Below, piece after piece: positions 52,001 through 58,045 of a stretch of 58,317 bases of DNA (the first letter of the stretch is position 1; the number at the start of each line of letters is the position of its first letter). The notes below the pieces were generated by a model. The model was not told where the DNA came from. It ran no database searches and saw nothing but the letters and a program-made list of their open reading frames with translations. Source of the stretch: Flavobacteriales bacterium (GTDB taxonomy: Bacteria; Bacteroidota; Bacteroidia; Flavobacteriales_F; PHOS-HE28); the NCBI GenBank assembly GCA_020852835.1, contig JADZAC010000011.1:1-58317 (forward strand), written 5' to 3'. Position numbers and translations under genes: made by a program.

Positions 52001-52430
52001 CGCCTTCCACGGCACTGAACCAGAAGGAATCGCTCCAGGTGTAGGCCAACGCGCCCACGATCCCGCTGCCTAGCACAGCGATGATCTTGCCGGAGGTGAG
52101 CTCCTCATCGCCCTTGCGCACGGCCAGGTACCAGGCCATGTGGGTGATGCTCCAGAAAAGGAAGAGGATGGTGAAGGCGCTGGCCAGGGCGCTGAGCACG
52201 TTCACCGCCACGGGCACGTTCTCCACGGCAACGAACGCACTGGCCACCCGGGCCATGAGCATGAACAGGGGTGCGCCAGGGGGGTGGCCCACTTCCAGCC
52301 GGTAGGCCGTGGCGATGAACTCCCCACAGTCCCAAAAGCTGGCCGTAGGCTCGATGGTCGCGAGGTACGTGAGGGCGGCCACCAGGAATACGGCCCAGCC
52401 GGTAAGGACGTTCAGCTTGTTGAAATTCAT
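49056..52430 (-). CDS. DUF2723 family multi-pass membrane protein (GT117-like)
   Basis: Integral membrane protein of 1124 residues. The first part has about a dozen hydrophobic helices and the DUF2723 signature (FWDCGEFIATAYRLEVGHPP, about 31-50). This family resembles the C-type glycosyltransferases of the protein O-mannosyltransferase group and has been placed in family GT117, so transfer of a lipid-linked sugar to a protein or glycan outside the membrane is likely but not shown here. Residues after about 680 are largely soluble and include LFTNGDNDTFPLWY and TPR-like helices near the C-terminus. It is the first gene of an operon with the deacetylase. A -7-like TAGCTTCG read on the minus strand lies at 52463-52456. 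Confidence 0.87.
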   Translation of the reverse strand: MNFNKLNVLTGWAVFLVAALTYLATIEPTASFWDCGEFIATAYRLEVGHPPGAPLFMLMARVASAFVAVENVPVAVNVLSALASAFTILFLFWSITHMAWYLAVRKGDEELTSGKIIAVLGSGIVGALAYTWSDSFWFSAVEGEVYALSSFFTAIVFWAILKWEREADKPHNTRWLILIAYLMGLSIGVHLLNLLCIPAIAFVYYFKKYKVTRKGIIYTFIISALILGAIQAVIIPGLVKMAGSFELLFVNDFGLPFNTGTLVYAALLIGLVAWGLHWTQRKGKVVFNTVLLGVTVILLGYSTYAMIVVRSNANPPIDENNPENVFNLLSYLNREQYGDRPLMMGQFWGSQLANQRGDGNPVHTATWKVMKGNRTVKVFYDGWSADHYLAENPGHTVANEYVVTDARKGTEPVYDPATTMLFPRMYSSQANHVEAYKQWSNFKGVAVRTTDREGKPTVIQKPTQLENFKFFFDYQVNWMYWRYFLWNFAGRQNDIQGHGGITDGNWYTGIKAIDAQRLGNQDTLPSSMTNNKGMNKLFLLPMLLGLIGLVYQLSRDVRNWSVVMLLFFFTGLAIVIYLNQYPFQPRERDYAYVGSFYAFAIWIGLGVYALFDAARSITRKELMYAVGGTLGIGALKFLAELLAGSDHSISWSIFYMGLAGGAALGAMHLLRSLKNDRTSALAASLIGLLVPVVMVRAEWDDHNRSNRYPARDLAADYLESCAPNAILFTNGDNDTFPLWYAQEVEGIRTDVRVVNLSLLNTDWYIDQMRRKAYASEPVPFKMDPAKYRQGTRDVVALIPNEKIPGYLDLKRAMDFATDDRNLQQIFQLGKTDAYIPAQRFRITADSAYVFGPQGMLTAKDTALFTGDVRWTVNRQYVMKNHFLMMDLLANNDWKRPIYFAVTTGPDSYLNLQDYFRLEGLTYRLVAVAGKSSTANTYGSVATDIMLDNVMNKFKWGGMDHADGVYLDENVLRMTTNLRLQIATLATELAAEGRKEEAKQVLDLAQARMPEHNVPYDRIMLPIIEAYYQAGDTTSANRLNERLFTIMDENMAWYLSLSPHFAEQVGDDMNLGKLVMDRLARTAQVHGQQALATKLLQRSAEVDTLYQMKLEDMATQGRRTINARF

Positions 52431-52515
52431 GGGGTTGGATCGCGGGGAATGGCGGCGAAGCTACCCAAACTCGCTACATGGTGAGCAGGGTGTGCGGTTG
52501 TATTGCGGATCTTTC

Positions 52516-52523
52516 TAAATTTG
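52516..52523 (+). promoter_or_regulatory. Candidate -7 element TAAATTTG of tRNA-Gln
   Basis: An exact TAnnTTTG match, 42 bases before the mature tRNA start. TTG lies 15 bases upstream (52498), shorter than the usual 19, so the -33 part is uncertain. Confidence 0.4.
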
Positions 52524-52565
52524 CCGCGCTTTCACGGTGGCGCAAGCCTGCTTGGGAAGCGGAAT

Positions 52566-52638
52566 TGGCCGATGGTGTAACTGGCAACACGTCTGATTTT
52601 GGTTCAGAAGAGTCTAGGTTCGAGCCCTAGTCGGCCAA
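52566..52638 (+). tRNA. trnQ-TTG: tRNA-Gln, anticodon TTG
   Basis: The acceptor stem TGGCCGA/TCGGCCA starts with the U1-A72 pair typical of tRNA-Gln. The D-arm is GTGT/ACAC, the anticodon stem TCTGA/TCAGA has loop TTTTGGT (anticodon TTG), and the T-arm CTAGG/CCTAG has loop TTCGAGC. The CCA end is not encoded. Confidence 0.96.
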
Positions 52639-52644
52639 CAGAAG

Positions 52645-52668
52645 AACCCCGCGGAAGCGGGGTTTTTT
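52645..52668 (+). terminator. Strong intrinsic terminator after tRNA-Gln
   Basis: AACCCCGC (52645-52652) and GCGGGGTT (52657-52664) pair perfectly around the tetraloop GGAA, and six T residues run from 52663 to 52668. The last base touches the stop end of the converging M90 peptidase gene. Read in the other direction the A-rich side is short, so it mainly serves the tRNA. Confidence 0.9.
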
Positions 52669-53498
52669 CATGGGGCTCCGCCTGGGTGCACCGCAGGTGA
52701 TCCCGGGCCATGGCCCGCCGGATCCTGCCGGAGCAGGTCCTTCATGCAGGCGTACAGGTCCGGCAGGGTGGCCTGGTAGTCCAGGGGGCGCTCAAAGAAG
52801 TTCTCCACCGCTACGGCAAAGAACTCCGCCTGGTTGGTACCTGCGTACTTGCGGAAGAAGCGTTCCTCTCCGGCGTTGATACGCGCTATCTCCTCCCGGG
52901 CCAATTCCTGCCAGCGCAGTCGTAGGTCGGTTTCCAGGAAGTCGTCCTCGCCGTTCTCGATGCTGTTCTCCAGCCACAGGGCATGGGCCGTCTCATGCAG
53001 GCCCAGATTGCGGCCATCGGCCGGGTTGGCATGGCCCTCCTGGAAATGGGCCCAGGAGAGGACGATGGCGCGTTTCGCGGGGTTTACCTCGCCCAAGTGC
53101 CTGCGCCCGGTACGTTTGTTCACGTAGGCTCCGGGAAAGATGTGGATGCGGGTGAAGTGGCGCAGCAACACCCGTTCGAGGCCGAGCGTGACCTGGGCCA
53201 TGGTCCCGGCGATGCGTACCCGCATTTCCCAGGAAACCGGAAAGCCCTTGCCCAACCAGTCCTTTTCGTAGAGCAGTTCCTTCACGCGCCGGTCGAACTC
53301 CTTGCGCTGCGCGTGGTCCAGTGTCCGGTAATAGGCGTTCCACCGCTCCAGGGTGGCGCGGTGTGCCTTGGAGAGCGGCACCAGCCCGTAGGCGGCAATG
53401 CCCACCGCGTCCATGAACTCCTTGGTGAACTTCAACAGGAACGCCACGGCCATGACGGTGAGGAGGAGGGCCATGACGACCTGGAATACGGTTTCCAT
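52668..53498 (-). CDS. Zinc-dependent peptidase, MtfA-like (M90)
   Basis: Predicted metallopeptidase of 276 residues. An N-terminal hydrophobic segment (about 4-22) suggests membrane attachment. The zinc-binding HExxH motif is HETAHAL, and a third ligand Glu probably lies in NQAEFFAVAVENFFE about 60 residues later. Upstream, RIHIFPGAYVN and LSWAHFQEG resemble the MtfA family. In E. coli MtfA titrates the repressor Mlc, but most Bacteroidota homologues are uncharacterised, so no physiological role is assigned. ATG 53498 is chosen; an in-frame TTG at 53510 overlaps the guaD stop. It follows guaD by 8 bases in one operon. The C-terminus is Pro- and Gly-rich. Confidence 0.83.
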   Translation of the reverse strand: METVFQVVMALLLTVMAVAFLLKFTKEFMDAVGIAAYGLVPLSKAHRATLERWNAYYRTLDHAQRKEFDRRVKELLYEKDWLGKGFPVSWEMRVRIAGTMAQVTLGLERVLLRHFTRIHIFPGAYVNKRTGRRHLGEVNPAKRAIVLSWAHFQEGHANPADGRNLGLHETAHALWLENSIENGEDDFLETDLRLRWQELAREEIARINAGEERFFRKYAGTNQAEFFAVAVENFFERPLDYQATLPDLYACMKDLLRQDPAGHGPGSPAVHPGGAP

Positions 53499-53506
53499 CG
53501 GCCGGG

Positions 53507-53983
53507 TCAATACGTCAACTTGGTTCCCATGGCCTTCCAGGCGGAGAACAGGGCAGCGGCTTCCGTGCCCAGCCGTTGTTCCATGGGGAATTTGCGTTGC
53601 TGCGGTGGCAACGGCAGCTCGTCGTAGATCAGCTGGTCATCAAAGCCGGCATCGGCGGCATCGGCGCGTGTGGCCGCGTATACAATGCGTGCCGGCCGGG
53701 CCCAATACAAGGCGCCCAAGCACATGGGGCAGGGCTCGCAACTGGTGTACACCGTGCAGCCATCGAGTTGATAGGTTCCCAGGTTCGCACAGGCGTCGCG
53801 GATGGCCACCACCTCCGCATGGGCCGTGGGATCATTGCTGCTGGTAACGCGGTTGTTGCCGCTGCCCACCACCTGGCCGTCCTTTACGATCACGCAGCCG
53901 AAGGGGCCACCATCACTGCGCTCCATGCCTTCCCGTGCGAGTGCGATGGCCTTGCGCAGGAAAGTTTCATCTTGCTCGTTCAT
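53507..53983 (-). CDS. guaD: Guanine deaminase
   Basis: Zinc-dependent deaminase of 158 residues that hydrolyses guanine to xanthine and ammonia. The cytidine-deaminase-fold motifs are HAE (in PTAHAEVVAIRDAC, about 54-67) and PCPMC (about 84-88), which supply the zinc ligands and the catalytic Glu. The region TSCEPCPMCLGALYWARP, the stretch DAGFDDQLIYDE and the short C-terminal tail ending in a Tyr resemble Bacillus subtilis GuaD more than tRNA adenosine deaminase TadA, which ends differently. A cytosolic role in purine salvage is likely. A -7-like TATCTTTC lies only 5 bases before the start on the minus strand. A TadA assignment cannot be fully excluded. Confidence 0.85.
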   Translation of the reverse strand: MNEQDETFLRKAIALAREGMERSDGGPFGCVIVKDGQVVGSGNNRVTSSNDPTAHAEVVAIRDACANLGTYQLDGCTVYTSCEPCPMCLGALYWARPARIVYAATRADAADAGFDDQLIYDELPLPPQQRKFPMEQRLGTEAAALFSAWKAMGTKLTY

Positions 53984-54022
53984 CGGTGGAAAGATAGCGG
54001 GCAGCTATGCCGCGCTTGGCGA

Positions 54023-54424
54023 TCATGCTTCCCACAACCCTGCCTCGATCACCTCCACACAATGCCGGTCCGGGTCGCGGAAATAGAAGCTGCGGTGGCC
54101 GTGGGGCCAAACATGGTCGTGCTCAACTACAATGCCCGCGTTCACCACAAATGCACGCCAGGATTCGTATTGTCCGGGAGCAGCCTCAAAAGCAAAGTGC
54201 AATTCACCGGATCCGAAGTGGCGCGGAACATCATGCTGGTCCTTGGTTCGATCGGCATTGAAGCACAGCAGCACGGAACTCCCGGCACGGAAAAACACCA
54301 ACAGCCCGGGCTTGTGGTTGAAACACTCCAGGCCGAGCCGGTCCGCGTAAAAGGCGCGGGTGCGTTCGGTATCGGCCACGTAGAGGCAGGTTTCCTTGAT
54401 GCCGATCAGGGGTGGGGAGGGCAT
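54023..54424 (-). CDS. VOC superfamily (glyoxalase/dioxygenase-like) protein
   Basis: Cytosolic protein of 133 residues with the paired beta-alpha-beta-beta-beta modules of the vicinal oxygen chelate fold. The first module contains KETCLYVADTERTRAFYADRL, and the second HFAFEAAPGQYESW with a closing FYFRDPDRHCVEVIEAG. Candidate metal ligands are His and Glu residues in these strands (LHFAFE and HCVEVIE). Members include glyoxalase I, fosfomycin-resistance enzymes, and dioxygenases. None can be singled out here. It is transcribed towards guaD, 39 bases away. The gap 54425-54697 upstream holds two copies of a short dispersed repeat and no convincing gene. Confidence 0.83.
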   Translation of the reverse strand: MPSPPLIGIKETCLYVADTERTRAFYADRLGLECFNHKPGLLVFFRAGSSVLLCFNADRTKDQHDVPRHFGSGELHFAFEAAPGQYESWRAFVVNAGIVVEHDHVWPHGHRSFYFRDPDRHCVEVIEAGLWEA

Positions 54425-54479
54425 GGAAGCAAGGTACGGTGAGGGGCAATAATGTTACCGCAAAGGATCCACCCCGATA

Positions 54480-54527
54480 GATGCCGACCATCTCCGGGGG
54501 CCATGCACTACAAGGGCGCATTCGGCT
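54480..54527 (+). repeat. Dispersed ~50-bp repeat, copy A
   Basis: The sequence begins GATGCCGACCATCTCC and ends GGGCGCATTCGGCT. It aligns over its whole length with copy C at 57258 (roughly three of four bases identical). The other strand of both can be read as a peptide with AECA...GP. It sits in the non-coding gap between the VOC gene and the small membrane-protein gene. Confidence 0.45.
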
Positions 54528-54558
54528 CTATTTCTACCGCAGGGACGCCATCCCCACT

Positions 54559-54587
54559 GATGCCAACCAGCTCCGTGGGACCCTGCG
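54559..54587 (+). repeat. Dispersed repeat, partial copy B
   Basis: GATGCCAACCAGCTCC...GGGACCCTGCG matches the first half of copies A and C, with 24 of 29 bases identical to copy C by eye. It lies 79 bases after copy A, so the gap may hold remnants of a tandem pair. Confidence 0.4.
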
Positions 54588-54697
54588 CAACATCGCTCGT
54601 GAAGTACATCATCATCAGGGCCTCCTTCAAGGCACTCCGGCATTCGCGTAAGCGGCGGGAGACCCTGGTAGAGCTAAGAATCCGCACCATCTGGCCG

Positions 54698-55276
54698 TCA
54701 CTTTTTCGCGTGATGGAACAGAAAGGCGGAAGTGCCCCACAACGCGATGAAAGGACTGTTGATCGCGATGACGGGGAACACCTCGTCAGGCTGCACCAAG
54801 CGGGCAACGAAAGCGAAGACGGTGATCAGCAATTGGGCGATCGCCACGGCCAGCATCGTGATCGACAGGCCCTTGGCCCTGAAACGGGCAGCGAACGAGC
54901 CGGTGAGCGCTACGGGCAGCAGCATGAAGTAGAGCACGTTCGCCGGGTTCGCACCCGAGCCCACCAGGCCCACCGCCGCATTGCTCCAGGTAAGCAGCAA
55001 GGCTGCCGCGAGCGCGACGCCCGCCCCGGCCCGGAAGGCCGTGCCGCTGCGCTTACGCACAAGCACCTCCACGGTGAGGCCCGTGCCGATGAGTACCACG
55101 GCGGCAAAAATGAAATCGGCCGCGGTCCAAACCACTTGGCCACTGAACTGCATGGCGATCGCCGGCAGCAGCAGCAGCACCGCCACAAGCGTCCATCCCA
55201 GTACCCGCAAGCGCGGCAGCCACCGGGCATCCGTGCTTCCCTGTGCATCCGTTGGCCTGTTCCTTTCGTTGGTCAT
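54698..55276 (-). CDS. Small multi-pass membrane protein of unknown function
   Basis: I do not recognise the family. The 192 residues start with a polar stretch (ATG 55276; the upstream in-frame start at 55414 would add a basic peptide across the divergent intergenic region). Six hydrophobic helices follow, with short loops: LGWTLVAVLLLLPAIAMQF, TAADFIFAAVVLIGTG, a Gly/Ala-rich one near 75-95, then three more. The C-terminus ends FLFHHAKK. It looks like a plain inner-membrane protein without catalytic motifs. It is divergent from the membrane-anchored regulator at 55401, 124 bases away, which makes it a plausible regulatory target or partner; this is inference from position. Confidence 0.72.
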   Translation of the reverse strand: MTNERNRPTDAQGSTDARWLPRLRVLGWTLVAVLLLLPAIAMQFSGQVVWTAADFIFAAVVLIGTGLTVEVLVRKRSGTAFRAGAGVALAAALLLTWSNAAVGLVGSGANPANVLYFMLLPVALTGSFAARFRAKGLSITMLAVAIAQLLITVFAFVARLVQPDEVFPVIAINSPFIALWGTSAFLFHHAKK

Positions 55277-55381
55277 TGTGTTCCGTTTTTGGTTGTTCGT
55301 TGTTCGTTGCGGAGCGCGGTACGCATGGATCTCCGCCTCCGGCGCAAACCTGCGGACATGCCGTGTGAGCCGCATGATGCG

Positions 55382-55399
55382 TTTGTGAGATATTTGTGA
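55382..55399 (+). promoter_or_regulatory. Direct repeat TTTGTGA x2, one helical turn apart
   Basis: TTTGTGA occurs at 55382-55388 and 55393-55399, 11 bases apart, and ends directly before the ATG at 55401. OmpR/CadC-type winged helices usually bind tandem direct repeats with this spacing, so it may be an autoregulatory site of the downstream gene. Not tested. Confidence 0.4.
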
Positions 55400-55400
55400 T

Positions 55401-56516
55401 ATGATCCTGACCACCGGCGTGTACTGCTTCGATCACTTCAGGCTGGACCTTGAGGGGCGCCAGCTCTGGAACGGAACCAAGCCGGTGGAGATCAACGGGC
55501 GGTCCTTGGACGCCTTGGCCTTGCTGGTGGCCGAAGCCGGGCAACTGGTGCGCAAGGAGCGCTTCTTCGATGAGGTGTGGACCGGGGTGATCGTGAGCGA
55601 CAGCGCCCTGACGCAATGCATCAAAACGATCCGCAAGGAGCTGGGCGATGATGCCATCAACCCGCGATACGTGCAGACCGTGCCCCGCTATGGCTACCGT
55701 TTTGTTGGCCAAGTGGAACGCATGGAAGCTGCAGCGCCCGCACCGGTGGTGGCCGTTCCGGCCGGGGGCAAGGAAGCTTCCGCGGAACACGGCACCACGG
55801 ATACCCCGGCTTTGCATCGGGCCGTAACGGAAGGCTTGGCGGGCACGTTGGGAGGCGGCGTGGCCGGACTGGTGGGCGGCTTCATCTATGGGCTGGCCAC
55901 CGCCCAAGGCCCGGGCAGCGGCATGGGCACCATCTCCACCTTGGTGGTCTTCATCAGCCTCGGCGTGTTCATCGGCCTTGCCGGTGGCCTGGGCGTAAGC
56001 GGGGGCATGGCGGCGGGCAGCTGGTACGGCCAGGGCCGCATGGGCTGGCCCTTGCTTGGTGCAATGGTCGGCGGCATGCTCGTGGGCGGGGTGGCCCAAC
56101 TGGTGGGGCTGGATGCCTTCAGCCTGCTCTTCGGCCTGCGGCCCCGCGCCATCACCGGCCCGCTGGAAGGTGCTGCGGTGGGCGCGGCCTTGGCCTTGGG
56201 CGCGCAGCTTGCCGGGGGCTTCGGTGCCAAGCCGTGGTGGCGGCCGGTTGCCGGTTCCGCCGTGGCCGCTGCGGTGGTGGGCGTGCTCATCCCCTTGCTG
56301 GGCGGGCACCTGTTCGCAGGCAGCCTGCAAGGGCTTGTGCAAACTTTCTCCCGGTCCCAACTGCGCATGGCCGCGCTCGGCAACCTGTTCGGCGATGGGC
56401 AGCTCGCCCCCGTCACCCAAGCCCTCCTTGGCGGTATCGAGCTGCTGATCTTCGCCAGTTGTGTAGTGGGAGGCATTGCGCTGGCAAAGCAGCGACAAAC
56501 TGTAAAGGGGCACTGA
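55401..56516 (+). CDS. Membrane-anchored winged-helix transcriptional regulator (CadC/ToxR-like)
   Basis: Protein of 371 residues with an OmpR-type winged-helix DNA-binding domain at the N-terminus (about 5-105): VYCFDHFRLDLEGRQL, the recognition-helix region VSDSALTQCIKTIRKELGDD, and the wing TVPRYGYRF. No receiver domain precedes it. After a Pro/Ala linker (about 110-135) the C-terminal 230 residues are six or so hydrophobic segments very rich in Gly and Ala (GGGVAGLVGGFIYG, GGLGVSGGMAAGSW). So the DNA-binding part faces the cytoplasm and is tethered to a polytopic sensor part, unlike CadC and ToxR with one membrane helix. The ligand is unknown. It is divergent from a small membrane protein and preceded by TTTGTGA repeats. 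Confidence 0.82.
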   Translation: MILTTGVYCFDHFRLDLEGRQLWNGTKPVEINGRSLDALALLVAEAGQLVRKERFFDEVWTGVIVSDSALTQCIKTIRKELGDDAINPRYVQTVPRYGYRFVGQVERMEAAAPAPVVAVPAGGKEASAEHGTTDTPALHRAVTEGLAGTLGGGVAGLVGGFIYGLATAQGPGSGMGTISTLVVFISLGVFIGLAGGLGVSGGMAAGSWYGQGRMGWPLLGAMVGGMLVGGVAQLVGLDAFSLLFGLRPRAITGPLEGAAVGAALALGAQLAGGFGAKPWWRPVAGSAVAAAVVGVLIPLLGGHLFAGSLQGLVQTFSRSQLRMAALGNLFGDGQLAPVTQALLGGIELLIFASCVVGGIALAKQRQTVKGH

Positions 56517-56726
56517 CCACCCGGAGGTTTGGAGGGCACCAAAGGCAAACGCATCCAAGGCCCTCCTATAGCGCGACCGTCCTCTACTCGTGCGTGTGTG
56601 TTTGCAAGCGGGTGTACGAAGGCACGAGCGGATGACGCTCGCAGGAGTGTAGGCAAGGTAGCGTTACGGTGGTGGGGGGGACATTTGCCCGCGGCCATGC
56701 GGGGCGATGAGCATACCTTGTTGGCC

Positions 56727-57212
56727 ATGAGGTCCAGTTTTGCATGGCTAGGTAGCACTATTCTCATCGCTTGTTCGGCCGGCCCGGATTCCACCGCACC
56801 GCCCAGGCATCCCGCCACGCGAACGTGGCCCACCAATGCCCCGGTGGCTGAACTATCCGATGCGCAGCAAGCCTCCATGGAGGCGCTCAATACTCTTCAG
56901 GTGAATACCCAGGAAAACCGCCTCTATTCCACCTTCGCCAACATCCCGCAGCCCTGCTATCCACCCGACACCAACTTTTCGCTGACGCGCGTACAGCTGC
57001 AGGACGCCTTGCAGCTTTTCGTAGCCAGGCACTACCCGGCACTCCCGGTCGATCAGCGGGTTGCACTGGTCTCCAAGGCGGTCATGGCCCAAGACGATTA
57101 TATCGTGCTACTCTGCCGCGAAGGAATCCCGGCTAATGGTGCATCGCCAATGTCCGGGACCTGGGTGATCCCGAACCTGCTGGGGCAACGTGATGTCGTG
57201 CTCGTCTGGTGA
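56727..57212 (+). CDS. Orphan lipoprotein
   Basis: I do not recognise the family. ATG 56727 gives a lipoprotein signal peptide: Met-Arg-Ser-Ser-Phe, a short hydrophobic run, and the lipobox LIAC with Cys near residue 15. The 161 residues then have a Pro/Thr-rich spacer and a mostly helical region (about 45-120) ending in a segment with CREGIPANGASP. Export to the periplasm and lipid attachment are inferred from the lipobox. An upstream in-frame ATG at 56529 would add 66 basic residues with no signal and was not used. The 210-base gap 56517-56726 contains nothing clear except an imperfect hairpin (GGAGGGC at 56531, GCCCTCC at 56560) without a T-tract. Confidence 0.6.
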   Translation: MRSSFAWLGSTILIACSAGPDSTAPPRHPATRTWPTNAPVAELSDAQQASMEALNTLQVNTQENRLYSTFANIPQPCYPPDTNFSLTRVQLQDALQLFVARHYPALPVDQRVALVSKAVMAQDDYIVLLCREGIPANGASPMSGTWVIPNLLGQRDVVLVW

Positions 57213-57257
57213 GCCTGTCTTTCGCTTTTGCTGCACCCGCAGGGCCTCCACCTCAAT

Positions 57258-57306
57258 GATGCCAATCATCTCCCTAGGACCCTGCGGTACCTGGGCGCAT
57301 TCAGCT
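57258..57306 (+). repeat. Dispersed ~50-bp repeat, copy C
   Basis: It begins GATGCCAATCATCTCC and ends GGGCGCATTCAGCT. It is related to copies A and B near 54.5 kb, about 2.7 kb away. The surrounding gap 57213-57441 (229 bases) holds no gene I can support. A short open frame read on the minus strand here contains the same AECA...QGP peptide. Confidence 0.45.
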
Positions 57307-57441
57307 TTTATACTCATGTGCTCGACCTCCAACACAGAGTCCCGACGCGGAGACCCCACGGGAGGAACAATTCCACATCTTGGTTCCCATCGTGAGCGGG
57401 CGCGAAGCGATTTCTCCAATCTTCTGATCTTCTGATCCTCC

Positions 57442-58023
57442 TCAACTATCCACCCCACTGTTCCCCAAGAGAGGCGAAGAAAGCTTGGTGCCCTCCGCAT
57501 CGCCCATCATTTCCACCAAGGACCTGATCAGCTTGTCAACGCCTTCTCGCGTTGCTTGATCCGTGATCGTAGCATCGCTGCCCACCTTGGTGCGCACGGC
57601 GGAGATCAATAGCTGGCTGTCCTGCGTCATCCGGGATTCGATGATCAGCAAGGTGCCCAACATGGACTGGTGGGCCTTTTCACCGGAGAGTGATGCGGTG
57701 ACCAGCGCCACCGGCTTCTTGGAAAACTCCATGGAGGAAACCGTCCAGTCGATCGCGTTCTTCAGCGCACCCGGAACGCCGATCGCATATTCCGGGGTGC
57801 AGATCAGCACGCCGTCCGCTGCGCGCAACTGTTTGCGGAAATCGGCCACTTCCGCAGGAACATCCGCATTGTCACGATCGGGATTGAACTGCGGCAGTTG
57901 TTCCAGTCCGCTGTACAACTGCACGGAAAAGCGGTCATGTGCCAGCCGGGCAATGGCGTGGATCACGTTCAGGTTGGATGATGCGGCCCGTGTGCTTCCG
58001 CAGATGGCGAGGACGTTGAACAT
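57442..58023 (-). CDS. NADPH-dependent FMN reductase family flavoprotein
   Basis: Cytosolic flavoprotein of 193 residues with a flavodoxin-like fold that transfers hydride from NAD(P)H to FMN, quinones or azo compounds. The first strand-loop is LAICGSTRAASSN (about 5-17, phosphate-binding), and the conserved segment TPEYAIGVPGALKNAIDW (about 77-94) binds the flavin ring and forms the dimer surface. Length and motifs fit the family of NADPH-dependent FMN reductases and related quinone reductases. The electron acceptor is not evident. It starts 22 bases after the aspS end and is probably co-transcribed with it; no promoter-like box is seen between them. Confidence 0.87.
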   Translation of the reverse strand: MFNVLAICGSTRAASSNLNVIHAIARLAHDRFSVQLYSGLEQLPQFNPDRDNADVPAEVADFRKQLRAADGVLICTPEYAIGVPGALKNAIDWTVSSMEFSKKPVALVTASLSGEKAHQSMLGTLLIIESRMTQDSQLLISAVRTKVGSDATITDQATREGVDKLIRSLVEMMGDAEGTKLSSPLLGNSGVDS

Positions 58024-58045
58024 CTTGAATTGGTCGATCAGATGA

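Noticed and set aside
54429-54436. TACCTTGC just before the VOC gene as a -7 element
   Set aside because: Two of the fixed positions of TAnnTTTG do not match and no -33 element is at the right distance; left out as too weak.
54481-54651. 56-codon plus-strand frame starting at an ATG
   Set aside because: No recognisable family and no promoter; the similar codons seen again near 57.3 kb belong to a short dispersed repeat and do not establish a gene.
54452-55399. 315-codon plus-strand frame
   Set aside because: Basic, low-complexity sequence, mostly antisense to a plausible six-helix membrane protein on the minus strand.
55053-56558. 501-codon minus-strand frame
   Set aside because: Antisense to the winged-helix regulator, which carries a recognisable DNA-binding domain; the minus frame is His-rich and without motifs.
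57108-57500. 130-codon minus-strand frame
   Set aside because: It overlaps the end of the lipoprotein gene, the repeat copy and the FMN reductase end, and has no coding signs beyond the repeat-derived peptide.
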